Assembly: GCA_020053305.1 (NCBI GenBank)
Contig: JAGVNJ010000067.1
Coordinates: 1-64,000, forward strand
DNA length: 64,000 nucleotides
Direction of reading: 5' to 3'
DNA from: Candidatus Edwardsiibacteriota bacterium
GTDB taxonomy: Bacteria; Edwardsbacteria; AC1; EtOH8
In this document: in pieces, positions 42,969 through 50,524 of the stretch
How the letters are laid out: the number at the start of each line of letters is the position of its first letter
Position numbering within the stretch: the first letter of the stretch is position 1
The notes under the pieces: model-generated
What the model was told of the DNA's origin: nothing
Database searches by the model: none
Seen by the model: only the letters and a program-made list of their open reading frames with translations
Position numbers and translations under genes: made by a program

Positions 42969-44918
42969 CTATGTTGTCAATGGCTTTTTAAGAAATATTT
43001 TAAGTTTGCTCCTTAACACCAGTTCCAGCATCAGGAAGAGCCCTGTCAGGAGCAATAAGATATCGTTCAATCCCCTTTGGCCGGCCGGAACTTTTTCGGA
43101 GGATATCCGACGGCTCCATTGGTTTTTTCCCATAATCCTGGCCAGTTCGTCATCCTCAAGCAGCGTTAAGTCGGATTCGTCAGGGGGGATATTCACAGCC
43201 AGTGTTTGGCTTGATTTGTTTTTTAGCGCCGAATAAAATCCGGCTTTCTCCAGCGGCCATTTGATCCCTCCCCGGCCGTCCGGAAGGCCGGAAACCTTTT
43301 TGCCGTCCGGGGCGGTTAACTGGGAGATATCGGCGGCGGATAGAAATTGGCCGGTGAGATAGCCGGAATCAGATGATCTCAGCAGTCCCTGGCAGGTCTG
43401 GTTCAACAGGGCCAAAAAGGCCGGATGAAAGCCGATATCGGTCATGCCGGGCTCGGTCCCGAACAGCCAGAGAAAAGCTTTGCCCGATCCTTGTTCGATC
43501 ATCATCAAGCCCGGGAACTTGCGTCCGATGGTAAGCAGGACAAGCTGCTTGGTCTGCACCCGCCAGTGTTTGTAGATCGAGATGTGCCTCAGGTCCCGGG
43601 AGCTTATGTCCTGAAAATATTCTCTTGGCCCAAGATCAAGCGCTTTCGGCAGAGAATCCTCCGATATTCCGGCTATCCGCAGATCCGGCGATAGATTTGA
43701 TAACAGATTATTGTAATCACTGATCACCGCTTTTTCCGGCGGGATGAGCAACAGTCCCGCCCCGTTCCTTACCGCTTCCAGGAGGCCGCTATTGAGGCCT
43801 GATAGCGAGCGCCCCGCTACGACAGTTATATCCGAAGCGGCGATGTCCTGCAGGCTTGGATTATTTTCGGTCTTCAAACGGTATCCGGCAGCCGACAATG
43901 CCTTAAAGGCTTGTTTCAAAATATCGCTGCCCTCGGTTATCAGCAGAACATCGATGCTGTCGTTGGTGTTGAAAGGAAGGTAATACCTGTCGTCCAGCGG
44001 CATATCATCCGGCGAGCATTCCAGATAGGTTTGCCCCTGTCCGTCCCAGCCCAGGCCGGCCGAAAAATATCCGGCGGAATCGGGTTTGATCCGGGCTTGA
44101 TAGCCCATCCGGCCATCCTTGACCAGGCTCAGGCTCTGCTCCAGACCCGGTGCGCTCTTCCCCTCGATGATCAGTCTTTTTTTAAGAGAGTAGAATTTCA
44201 CCTTGCGCCATTCCAAATTTTTGCCCGTCATTTCCCTGCCGGAGGACACCAGGTTCAGGTGGGCCTTTGACTTAAGGGCTGGCAGAGGCGAGCCATTATC
44301 GCCAAAACAATTTCCCCGAAGATCGGAAAAAATCATTATTGATGCACCGGTCCGTCCGGCATTTGCCAGAAGGACATCGGCCTTTAGAATAGCCCCGGCC
44401 AAATCGGTCCCCAGCTCGGTCTGTTCGATGGATCTTACCTGCCTGGCCGCTTCGGCTGGATCCGCCAAGCCGCATAAAATTTTATTCCCCTGCGAGCCGC
44501 AGATCACCGCCACCCGGCTGTCAGGGCTTAAGGTGGAACATAGATTGAAAGCCGAGGATCTGGCCTGTGATAAATCACTGCTGTCTCTTTCGATCGCCGA
44601 CATGCTGGCCGAATTGTCAATGACCAGGACTAAGGTCATCTCCCGCGGCGCCATCCAAGACGGCAGAGTAGCATTTAGCGACGGTCCGGCCATCAACAGG
44701 ACCAGCAGCAGCAGGATGATGGTTCGGACCAGCAGCAGCAGCCATTCCTGCAGCCGGCTTCTTTTCCAGGTTTTGGTATGGGTGGATCTCAAAAGAATGA
44801 TGCTGGGAAAGGGGACCACCCTGGCCTTGTTGTGCCGGAGCAGATGGATCACCAGCGGCAGGGCGGCCAAAGGCAGAAAGAAAAGTGCGGCGGGATTTTG
44901 GAAGGAGATAAAATTCAT
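42969..44918 (-). CDS. BatA-like membrane protein with von Willebrand factor A domain
   Basis: A 649-residue protein. The N-terminus (NPAALFFLPLAALPLVIHLL) and KTWKRSRLQEWLLLLVRTII form the BatA N-terminal domain with two membrane segments. A vWA domain follows with the MIDAS motif DNSAS in LVLVIDNSASMSAIERD. A long extracytoplasmic part has a DJ-1/glutamine-amidotransferase-like stretch (VLLITEGSDILKQAFKALSA). The C-terminal end has one more membrane segment. The family is often called aerotolerance-related; function is not settled. No MoxR ATPase is in the window, so this is an isolated member. Confidence 0.8.
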   Translation of the reverse strand: MNFISFQNPAALFFLPLAALPLVIHLLRHNKARVVPFPSIILLRSTHTKTWKRSRLQEWLLLLVRTIILLLLVLLMAGPSLNATLPSWMAPREMTLVLVIDNSASMSAIERDSSDLSQARSSAFNLCSTLSPDSRVAVICGSQGNKILCGLADPAEAARQVRSIEQTELGTDLAGAILKADVLLANAGRTGASIMIFSDLRGNCFGDNGSPLPALKSKAHLNLVSSGREMTGKNLEWRKVKFYSLKKRLIIEGKSAPGLEQSLSLVKDGRMGYQARIKPDSAGYFSAGLGWDGQGQTYLECSPDDMPLDDRYYLPFNTNDSIDVLLITEGSDILKQAFKALSAAGYRLKTENNPSLQDIAASDITVVAGRSLSGLNSGLLEAVRNGAGLLLIPPEKAVISDYNNLLSNLSPDLRIAGISEDSLPKALDLGPREYFQDISSRDLRHISIYKHWRVQTKQLVLLTIGRKFPGLMMIEQGSGKAFLWLFGTEPGMTDIGFHPAFLALLNQTCQGLLRSSDSGYLTGQFLSAADISQLTAPDGKKVSGLPDGRGGIKWPLEKAGFYSALKNKSSQTLAVNIPPDESDLTLLEDDELARIMGKNQWSRRISSEKVPAGQRGLNDILLLLTGLFLMLELVLRSKLKIFLKKPLTT

Positions 44919-44985
44919 ATTATTTTTGATCGTTCATTTTTTAGATGCGGGTGCTTCGGCATAAAGATATCACTATGAGCCTACA

Positions 44986-45005
44986 AAGGCCGCTCCAGCG
45001 GCCTT
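44986..45005. repeat. Inverted repeat 1 (8-9 bp stem)
   Basis: AAGGCCGCT and AGCGGCCTT face each other with two bases between them. No T-run follows on either strand, so it is not a clear terminator. Confidence 0.75.
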
Positions 45006-45018
45006 GATGATAGACCAG

Positions 45019-45033
45019 TCCGCCTGAGGCGGA
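45019..45033. repeat. Inverted repeat 2, TCCGCCT-G-AGGCGGA
   Basis: Two 7-base arms separated by one base. The core TCCGCC recurs, modified, inside the loop of inverted repeat 4. Confidence 0.7.
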
Positions 45034-45153
45034 TCATTTATGGCATCGCGGCAATTATTATATTGCTCCGCTTGCTTGCCACTGAGGGTTCTTACGGAAT
45101 AGCATCGTTTCCCACATATACTACTTGGAGCAGTTATTAGCAGACCGAGGCAA

Positions 45154-45169
45154 AGGCCGTGAACGGCCT
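45154..45169. repeat. Inverted repeat 3, AGGCCGT-GA-ACGGCCT
   Basis: Two 7-base arms with a two-base loop. It shares the GGCC core with inverted repeat 1. Confidence 0.7.
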
Positions 45170-45190
45170 AAGGCTGGTACAATACGTGCT

Positions 45191-45250
45191 CTTAACCCAG
45201 CCCTTCCACCTTCGCTTAAGCTGCGGCGGACAAGTAAGGGCTGGGTTAAG
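45191..45250. repeat. Inverted repeat 4: 15-bp stem with 30-base loop
   Basis: The arm at 45191-45205 (CTTAACCCAGCCCTT) pairs perfectly with 45236-45250. The 30-base loop (45206-45235) is itself an imperfect palindrome centred on CTTAAG. This looks like one palindromic element placed inside another. No T-run follows. Confidence 0.85.
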
Positions 45251-45270
45251 GACACCCTTTGAAGGCAATC

Positions 45271-45311
45271 AAGGCCATTCCTTGTGCTGAGCTTGTCGAA
45301 GCAATGGCCTT
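45271..45311. repeat. Inverted repeat 5: 9-bp stem with 23-base loop
   Basis: AAGGCCATT at 45271-45279 pairs with AATGGCCTT at 45303-45311. The loop carries GAGCTTGTCGAA (45289-45300), repeated at 45321-45332. Confidence 0.8.
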
Positions 45312-45490
45312 ACCCGTGGTGAGCTTGTCGAACCAGGTCTTCTATTGTATGCTCCGAGCAATAAAGGAGAAGCGCTGGAATGCGGTCCACTAAAATCCTT
45401 TGTGTTCCTTCCGGCAAGGCTAAGCATGCATTGTGCGCTTTGTGGTAAAAAACCTGAATGCCCAGATAACTTCAAGCAACCATAATTGTA

Positions 45491-46288
45491 TCAGCATTCC
45501 CGGATCTTTCCGCTCCAGAAGTGGTCCAGCGGGCCGAAGCCGTGGCCGATGCCGACCGAATTTTTTATGCAGCCGGTGACATACTTTTTGGCCTCGGCGA
45601 TGGCCTGCTCCAGCTTCAACCCGCGGGCCAGGCAGGCGGTGATGGCCGCCGAATAGGTGCAGCCGGTGCCGTGGGTGTTGGAGGTGTCGATCCTTTCGCT
45701 CTCGTAGGTTTTAAAAGCCCGGCCGTCGAAATACAGATCGGTGGCCCGGCCCGGCAGGTGGCCGCCCTTGATCAACACGGCCCTGGGGCCCAGCATCGAG
45801 ATCTTCAGGGCCGCCTCCTTCATCTGATCCAAGCTTTCGATCTTCTTCATCTTGGCCAGACGCTGGGCCTCATCGATGTTGGGCGTCAGAAGATTGGCCA
45901 GCGGCAGCAGGCAGGTGATCAGCGCCTCCTCGGCTTCGGCCTTCAGCAGGGCGTGGCCGCCCTTGGCCACCATCACCGGGTCCACCACCAGCGGCGATAT
46001 CTTGTATTTCTTGATCTCGTGGGACACCTGTTCGATTATCTGGCTGTTGTAGAGCATTCCGGTCTTGGCCGCCTGGCAGCCGATGTCCTTCATCAGCACG
46101 AACAGCTGCTTGGCGATGAACTTGGGGGTCTGCTCGGCCACTCCGAAGACGCCCTGGGTGTTCTGGGCGGTCAGGGCGGTGATGACGTTGATGCCGTAGA
46201 CTCCGAAGGCGGCGAAGGTTTTGAGATCGGCCTGGATGCCGGCCCCGCTGCCGGAGTCGGAACCGGCGATGGTGAGAGCCACTTTCAT
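45491..46288 (-). CDS. thiD: Hydroxymethylpyrimidine/phosphomethylpyrimidine kinase (ThiD)
   Basis: 265 residues, the normal ThiD size. It phosphorylates hydroxymethylpyrimidine (phosphate) in thiamine biosynthesis. The N-terminus has [20 protein letters not shown], the substrate-binding part TAQNTQGV, then [15 protein letters not shown], and the anion-hole motif [20 protein letters not shown] start at ATG 46288 because it overlaps the PHP gene stop as ATGA; a longer frame upstream runs inside that gene and has unnatural, Gly/Arg-rich composition. No other thi gene and no TPP riboswitch were found nearby. Confidence 0.93.
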   Translation of the reverse strand: MKVALTIAGSDSGSGAGIQADLKTFAAFGVYGINVITALTAQNTQGVFGVAEQTPKFIAKQLFVLMKDIGCQAAKTGMLYNSQIIEQVSHEIKKYKISPLVVDPVMVAKGGHALLKAEAEEALITCLLPLANLLTPNIDEAQRLAKMKKIESLDQMKEAALKISMLGPRAVLIKGGHLPGRATDLYFDGRAFKTYESERIDTSNTHGTGCTYSAAITACLARGLKLEQAIAEAKKYVTGCIKNSVGIGHGFGPLDHFWSGKIREC

Positions 46289-47085
46289 TTCTTGTTGAGC
46301 CCTTTCAGTTCGGGAATTTTGGTTAAGATGTCGGTGAAGCCGTGGGCGATGTGTTCCGCCTGGTGGGCGTCGCTGCCCAGGGTCAGCCTGGCGCCGCCCA
46401 TTTTGAGATACTCCATCACCGCCGGCAGCCCGGGATAACTCTCCTGGGGATCGTGCCGCAGGCCCGAGGTGTTGATCTCCACCATCAGGTCGCGCTGCAC
46501 CGCCCGCTCCAGTATCTTCTTGATGGGCTTTTGATATTTCTGCCAGGACATGGCGCCGTAATGTTTGAAGCCGTATTTCTTGCACAGGTCCAGATGCCCC
46601 AGGCAGTCGAACAGCCGGCTGTCGGCCAGCTTCAGCGCCTCCTGGAAATACGCCCCGTAGGCCTGCTCCTCCTCCATCCGCCCGAAGTATTTTTTGGCCA
46701 GCTCGGGCCAGGAGACATCGTCGGTCCCCACCATGTGCACCGAGCCCATCACGAAGTCGAACTTGTAGGAGTTGATGAATTTTTCGATCTGGTCGCGGTA
46801 CTGCGGCTGATAGGTGATCTCCACCCCCTTGTAGATCTTGAGATGCCTGCCGGCCATCACCCGGCAGTCGGCCAGGCTGGACTCGATGGCCCTGTCGTCG
46901 TAGACCCCGTAGCCCTGGTCGGTGGGATCGAAATCCACGTGCTCGGTGAAGACCAGCGCCTTAAGGCCCAGCTCCATGGCCCGGCGGCAGGCCGCGGCCG
47001 GCTCCATTTTGGAGTCGCAGGAATGCTTGGTGTGCAGGTGAGTGTCTATGTCGCCGATCTGGTATTTTAATATTTCGGGGTTCAC
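46285..47085 (-). CDS. PHP-domain phosphoesterase, HisK/histidinol-phosphatase type
   Basis: A 266-residue PHP protein. Metal-binding histidines appear in [33 protein letters not shown] and [11 protein letters not shown]. The length and the order of motifs match the histidinol-phosphatase HisK family, which hydrolyses L-histidinol phosphate. No other his gene is nearby, so another phosphoester may be the substrate. The start is GTG at 47085, overlapping the lipoprotein stop as GTGA; the stop overlaps thiD by 4 bases. Confidence 0.85.
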   Translation of the reverse strand: MNPEILKYQIGDIDTHLHTKHSCDSKMEPAAACRRAMELGLKALVFTEHVDFDPTDQGYGVYDDRAIESSLADCRVMAGRHLKIYKGVEITYQPQYRDQIEKFINSYKFDFVMGSVHMVGTDDVSWPELAKKYFGRMEEEQAYGAYFQEALKLADSRLFDCLGHLDLCKKYGFKHYGAMSWQKYQKPIKKILERAVQRDLMVEINTSGLRHDPQESYPGLPAVMEYLKMGGARLTLGSDAHQAEHIAHGFTDILTKIPELKGLNKK

Positions 47086-47822
47086 TTATTCCCCGCAATA
47101 TTGGGCTTTTTTCCGATATTGAAAATCAGTCCCAGGTTGAACAAAAAAGGCTGAAAAAACATTTCTAAATCAACTTGCCCTGAAGGCAGTGAAAATCCCA
47201 CTTGGGCAAAAAGTTTAACGTGCTCGTAACCCAGGCGGGTGGTAAGTACTGGCTCGATGAAAAACCCGTCCACATTGTGATCCAGCAATAGTTCCCCACT
47301 TTGGATACGGTAAAAATTAACATAGCAGGTCCTAAGGCTCAAGGCGGCGTCAAAGTTGTCGGAGGTAGTGCCTATGCTGGGCTGAATGAAAAAACGCCGG
47401 TAGCTGCCGGTGGCAATTAAATCTTGGGGTCCAAACAAGTCGTAGGTGTTCGATGTCGAAGTACCCTGGCCGTAGCCGCCGTAGGTTTCGAATCGGCCAT
47501 TTTTGCTTAAAGCTGTGTAATAGCCGACTCCGCCTTCTAAGAAACTCCGCTTGGTGTTGTCGATGACGGTGTAATCAGTATTACTGGATTCCGTACCGAA
47601 GGTGCCCTTGTAAAACGAATAGTTGGCCATCAGACCCAGATTGCCGGTCAAAGCATAGCTGGTTTGAAAGTCTGTACCGCTCGTCCCGGCAGAAAACGAA
47701 CCATGGAACTCGGCTTGGTTGCCGAGGAGCGGCACGTTGACCGCATTTGGGATGTAGGCCGGAGCGCAGCCGATCAAAACTGTCATCAGCGCCAAAGAAA
47801 CGACTACAGCTACGTTCCTCAT
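47082..47822 (-). CDS. Predicted outer-membrane lipoprotein, unknown function
   Basis: About 246 residues. The N-terminus is a lipoprotein signal with lipobox LIGC (Cys19) in MTVLIGCAPAY. The body alternates short hydrophobic and polar strands (LTGNLGLMANYSFYKG, FLEGGVGYYTALSKNGRF, RFFIQPSIG), as in small beta-barrels, but there is no known family that I recognise. The ATG at 47822 is chosen because AAAGGAG lies 8 bases upstream and because it places the lipobox correctly; an in-frame ATG at 47858 would add 12 charged residues. It is translationally coupled to the PHP gene. Confidence 0.75.
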   Translation of the reverse strand: MRNVAVVVSLALMTVLIGCAPAYIPNAVNVPLLGNQAEFHGSFSAGTSGTDFQTSYALTGNLGLMANYSFYKGTFGTESSNTDYTVIDNTKRSFLEGGVGYYTALSKNGRFETYGGYGQGTSTSNTYDLFGPQDLIATGSYRRFFIQPSIGTTSDNFDAALSLRTCYVNFYRIQSGELLLDHNVDGFFIEPVLTTRLGYEHVKLFAQVGFSLPSGQVDLEMFFQPFLFNLGLIFNIGKKPNIAGNK

Positions 47823-47883
47823 TTCTTGCTCCTTTCTGTAGTATGACTTTTGTTTCATTTTCGTTTCTCTTTTAAAATATTTT

Positions 47884-48666
47884 TCACACCTTCAACCCGG
47901 CGGCGGTCATGTCCTCGTCGCTGACGGCCTTCATCCCCAGCCACAGGTAGGAGGCGGCCATCAGGTAGTACAGAATGAAGAAATACGGAAAATCAATCCC
48001 GCTCAGGCTGAGCAGGGCATCCAGAACCATCCCCAGCGACAGCGCCCGGATGGACAGTTTGTAGATATCGCCGAAGGGCATGTTCATCCGCATGATGGCC
48101 TTGAAGTTCATGCCCAGCCCGGCAATGAACAGCGCGCTGAGCAATTTCCCTCCCAGGTAGATGATCATCCAGAAGGCCGCCATGAAAAAGCCCAGCATCC
48201 CCCGGTTCGCCAGGGCGGCCAGGAGCTCCGTCTTGTCCACTTTCAGGTTGCCGTAATCCTTGAAAAACAGATCCCGCTTCTGCCCCTCGCCTCCGCTGAC
48301 CACCACCCGGTCGGCATACAGCAGAACGCCCCGGGGGTAGCCTGCCAGCAGGCTGTCGTTAAAGCCGGGCTTGGCTCCGATGACCAGAATGAGATCGCCC
48401 TCCTTGCGGTAGACCGCGGTGGTCTCCGGGCTGGTGGCGAACACCCCCTTGGCCAGGACGAAATCCGGGGCCTGGCTGGTCAGCCAATTGGCCAGATCAT
48501 CGGCATCGTTGTTGAAGGTCCTCCAGGGCCGGATGAAGCTTATGGACCCGAACACCAGGCTTAAAAAAAGCAAGTAACCAAGGGTCCGCAAAAAACCCTG
48601 CCGGCGGAAAAAGCCGTAAGCTTTGAAATTGGTAAGGCTGTTGATCAGCTCGCCGAATAATTGCAT
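47884..48666 (-). CDS. DUF1189-like membrane protein
   Basis: 260 residues. One membrane segment near residues 28-45 (LGYLLFLSLVFGSISFI), an extracytoplasmic domain of about 110 residues (VYRKEGDLILVIGAKPGF, DRVVVSGGEGQKRD) and three to four membrane segments at the C-terminus (LGFFMAAFWMIIYLGGKLLS, YFFILYYLMAASYLWLG). This layout matches DUF1189 proteins. The function is unknown. It stands alone between two spacers of 61 and 103 bases. Confidence 0.65.
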   Translation of the reverse strand: MQLFGELINSLTNFKAYGFFRRQGFLRTLGYLLFLSLVFGSISFIRPWRTFNNDADDLANWLTSQAPDFVLAKGVFATSPETTAVYRKEGDLILVIGAKPGFNDSLLAGYPRGVLLYADRVVVSGGEGQKRDLFFKDYGNLKVDKTELLAALANRGMLGFFMAAFWMIIYLGGKLLSALFIAGLGMNFKAIMRMNMPFGDIYKLSIRALSLGMVLDALLSLSGIDFPYFFILYYLMAASYLWLGMKAVSDEDMTAAGLKV

Positions 48667-48769
48667 GATATTCCCGAAGTTGAATTTGAAGGCTTATTCT
48701 ATCAGAAATCCCCCGGTTTGGCAATTGGCATCCTCCGTCGGCTACTTCCATTTTGCCAACCGACAAATA

Positions 48770-50524
48770 TTATCTGCCCCCCCCCAACATCTCCAGCACC
48801 CGAGGATCCTCCTTAAGGCCGTTCCTCACCGCGGTATGATAGTACTCTAAAGCCCGTTCCCGGTCGCCTATGGAATAATACAGAAAGGACAGGTGATACA
48901 GGTTCTTGCTGTCATCCGGTGAGATCTGGTGGGCCTGAAGCAGATATCTCTCGGCTTTGACCCAGTCGCCTTTTTTCAGGTAGAGATATCCCAGGTTATC
49001 GGCCCCCTCGGCCTTGTCCAGCCCCAGTTCGACGGCTTTCAGAAATTCGGATTCGGCCAGATCGGGCCGGCCGGCGTTGAGATAGACCAGCCCCAGGGTG
49101 TTGCGCATCCCGGCGTTGCCGGGATATTTGTCCAGCAAATCAAGGGCCAGCTTCTCGGCTTTCTGGTATTCCCCCTTATTGAGATAGAGCAGGCAGAGAT
49201 CGTTGTAGGCGGTGTAATGTTCGGGATTGAGCCCGAAGGCAATGATGAATTCCTTTTCGGCCAGATCCGCTTTCCCCAGATTGGCGTAACTGCGGCCCAG
49301 GATGGTATGGGCCACATAGGAATGAGGGGAGACCTCAGTGGTCTTTTTCCAGTGGGCCAGGCCGCTCCGGAAACTGCGGCTGTAGGACAGGTTGATCCCG
49401 GCAAAGAAAATGAAGATCAATATCATGATGATGCCGACTACTGGGACCGGCATCCGCTTCAGCTTATCTGGATCCAGCTGCAGCAAACTGACGGCAAAGC
49501 CGGCCAGCGGCAGGTACAGCCGGTGCTCGGCAAAGTTGGCGTAGGTGGTATTCCCCAAAAACGTAGGAGCCAGAAACAACAGAAACCAAAATATTCCGAA
49601 CAAAAACAGCTTTTTGTTTTTTACCTTTAGGTAGAATATCAAGGCCAGCAGAAAGGCCAGCCCGGCTATCCCGTAAGCCACCGGCAGGTCGGCCGGAATG
49701 GGGTCGCCGGAAAGGTTTATCGGGAAGAATATCTTGCCGATATAGCTTAAGAATCCGACCAGGCTTTCCCTAACGGTGTTCATCCTGGCGTTGGTCATGC
49801 CGGAAGATTCGCTCAGGGCCGATGCCCTTAGCAGCAGATAGGCCCCAACTGCCGTTACCCAGCCCACTATCGAAAGAAAGAATTTTTTATCGAATACCTT
49901 TTCGCTCTTATCCCACTGCAGGAATAAATAAAAGATAAGCAGGACCGGCAATAAAACGGCGGTCTCCTTGGTCAGCAGGGCCAGGGAAAAGGAAAGGATA
50001 TGCAGCAGTCCCCACAGAATGCGCCCTCCCCGCCGGTAATTCAAAAAGCAAAGGGTTGACAGCAGCACAAATACCGTCAGCAGGGAATCGTTGCGGCCCG
50101 GTATCCAGGCCACCGCCTGGATCAGCACCGGATGGATGGCAAACAACAGCGCGGCTACCAGGGCTGCAGTTTTCTCCGTTTTCATGGTTTTAAGGAACAG
50201 GTACAGCAGACAGCAGGCCAGCAGATGGATCAGGATATTTCCCAGATGAAAGATGAACGGCCGGGTGCCGCCGATAAGAGTATCGGCCATGAACGACAGG
50301 GTCAGCGCCGGCCGGTAGTAGATCCCACGGTTCCCCCATACCACATCGGTGGCGAAGGCCTTCAAAATGTTGGCCGGGTCCTTCAGAAAACGGGCCTTCT
50401 CCACCAGCAGCTCCACATCATCGTGGCTGCTGAAATCGTAAAAAATCGTCTGGCCGTAGATGGCAATGACCAGCAGGGATATCAGCAGGTAAGGAAAGAA
50501 ATGATGTTGGTATATCTTATTCAT
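48770..50524 (-). CDS. TMTC-like membrane protein with C-terminal TPRs (GT-C fold candidate)
   Basis: 584 residues. About ten membrane segments occupy residues 10-385 and at least five TPR units fill 400-584 (YVAHTILGRSYANLGKADLA, AYNDLCLLYLNKGEYQKAEK). The first loop has the acidic pair in SSHDDVELL (Asp35-Asp36), followed by YYRPALTLSF, FHLGNILIHLL and HPVLIQAVAWIPGRND (131-146). These match the signatures of eukaryotic TMTC proteins (family GT105 O-mannosyltransferases), so a membrane mannosyltransferase is possible; activity is inference. It is a tandem paralogue of the next gene, overlapping it by 8 bases. Confidence 0.75.
   Translation of the reverse strand: MNKIYQHHFFPYLLISLLVIAIYGQTIFYDFSSHDDVELLVEKARFLKDPANILKAFATDVVWGNRGIYYRPALTLSFMADTLIGGTRPFIFHLGNILIHLLACCLLYLFLKTMKTEKTAALVAALLFAIHPVLIQAVAWIPGRNDSLLTVFVLLSTLCFLNYRRGGRILWGLLHILSFSLALLTKETAVLLPVLLIFYLFLQWDKSEKVFDKKFFLSIVGWVTAVGAYLLLRASALSESSGMTNARMNTVRESLVGFLSYIGKIFFPINLSGDPIPADLPVAYGIAGLAFLLALIFYLKVKNKKLFLFGIFWFLLFLAPTFLGNTTYANFAEHRLYLPLAGFAVSLLQLDPDKLKRMPVPVVGIIMILIFIFFAGINLSYSRSFRSGLAHWKKTTEVSPHSYVAHTILGRSYANLGKADLAEKEFIIAFGLNPEHYTAYNDLCLLYLNKGEYQKAEKLALDLLDKYPGNAGMRNTLGLVYLNAGRPDLAESEFLKAVELGLDKAEGADNLGYLYLKKGDWVKAERYLLQAHQISPDDSKNLYHLSFLYYSIGDRERALEYYHTAVRNGLKEDPRVLEMLGGGR

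Larger units (their letters stand above)
44919..45490. other. Gene-free spacer rich in hairpins
   Basis: I see no credible gene in this 572-base spacer between the BatA-like and thiD genes. It contains five clear inverted repeats between 44986 and 45311 and two copies of GAGCTTGTCGAA (45289-45300 and 45321-45332). I checked for tmRNA, RNase P RNA, SRP RNA and 6S-like features and found none. An open frame at 45269-45475 runs across the repeats and is not protein-like. Confidence 0.7.

Noticed and set aside
45269-45475. 68-residue minus-strand frame in the hairpin spacer
   Set aside because: It translates repeat DNA (LLRQAQHKE-type text that appears wherever this repeat occurs) and has no start context.
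44919-45490. Structured RNA gene (tmRNA, RNase P, SRP, 6S) in the long spacer
   Set aside because: None of the conserved cores of these RNAs is present; the hairpins are better explained as palindromic repeats.
45521-46438. 305-residue plus-strand frame opposite thiD
   Set aside because: Glycine/histidine-rich shadow frame of the GC-rich thiD and PHP genes.
46289-46585. N-terminal extension of ThiD by about 99 residues
   Set aside because: The extension lies inside the PHP gene and is Arg/Gly-rich; ThiD families start at [10 protein letters not shown], and ATG 46288 forms an ATGA junction.
45491-47085. TPP riboswitch controlling thiD
   Set aside because: thiD is translationally coupled to the PHP gene, and no TPP-riboswitch core was seen upstream.
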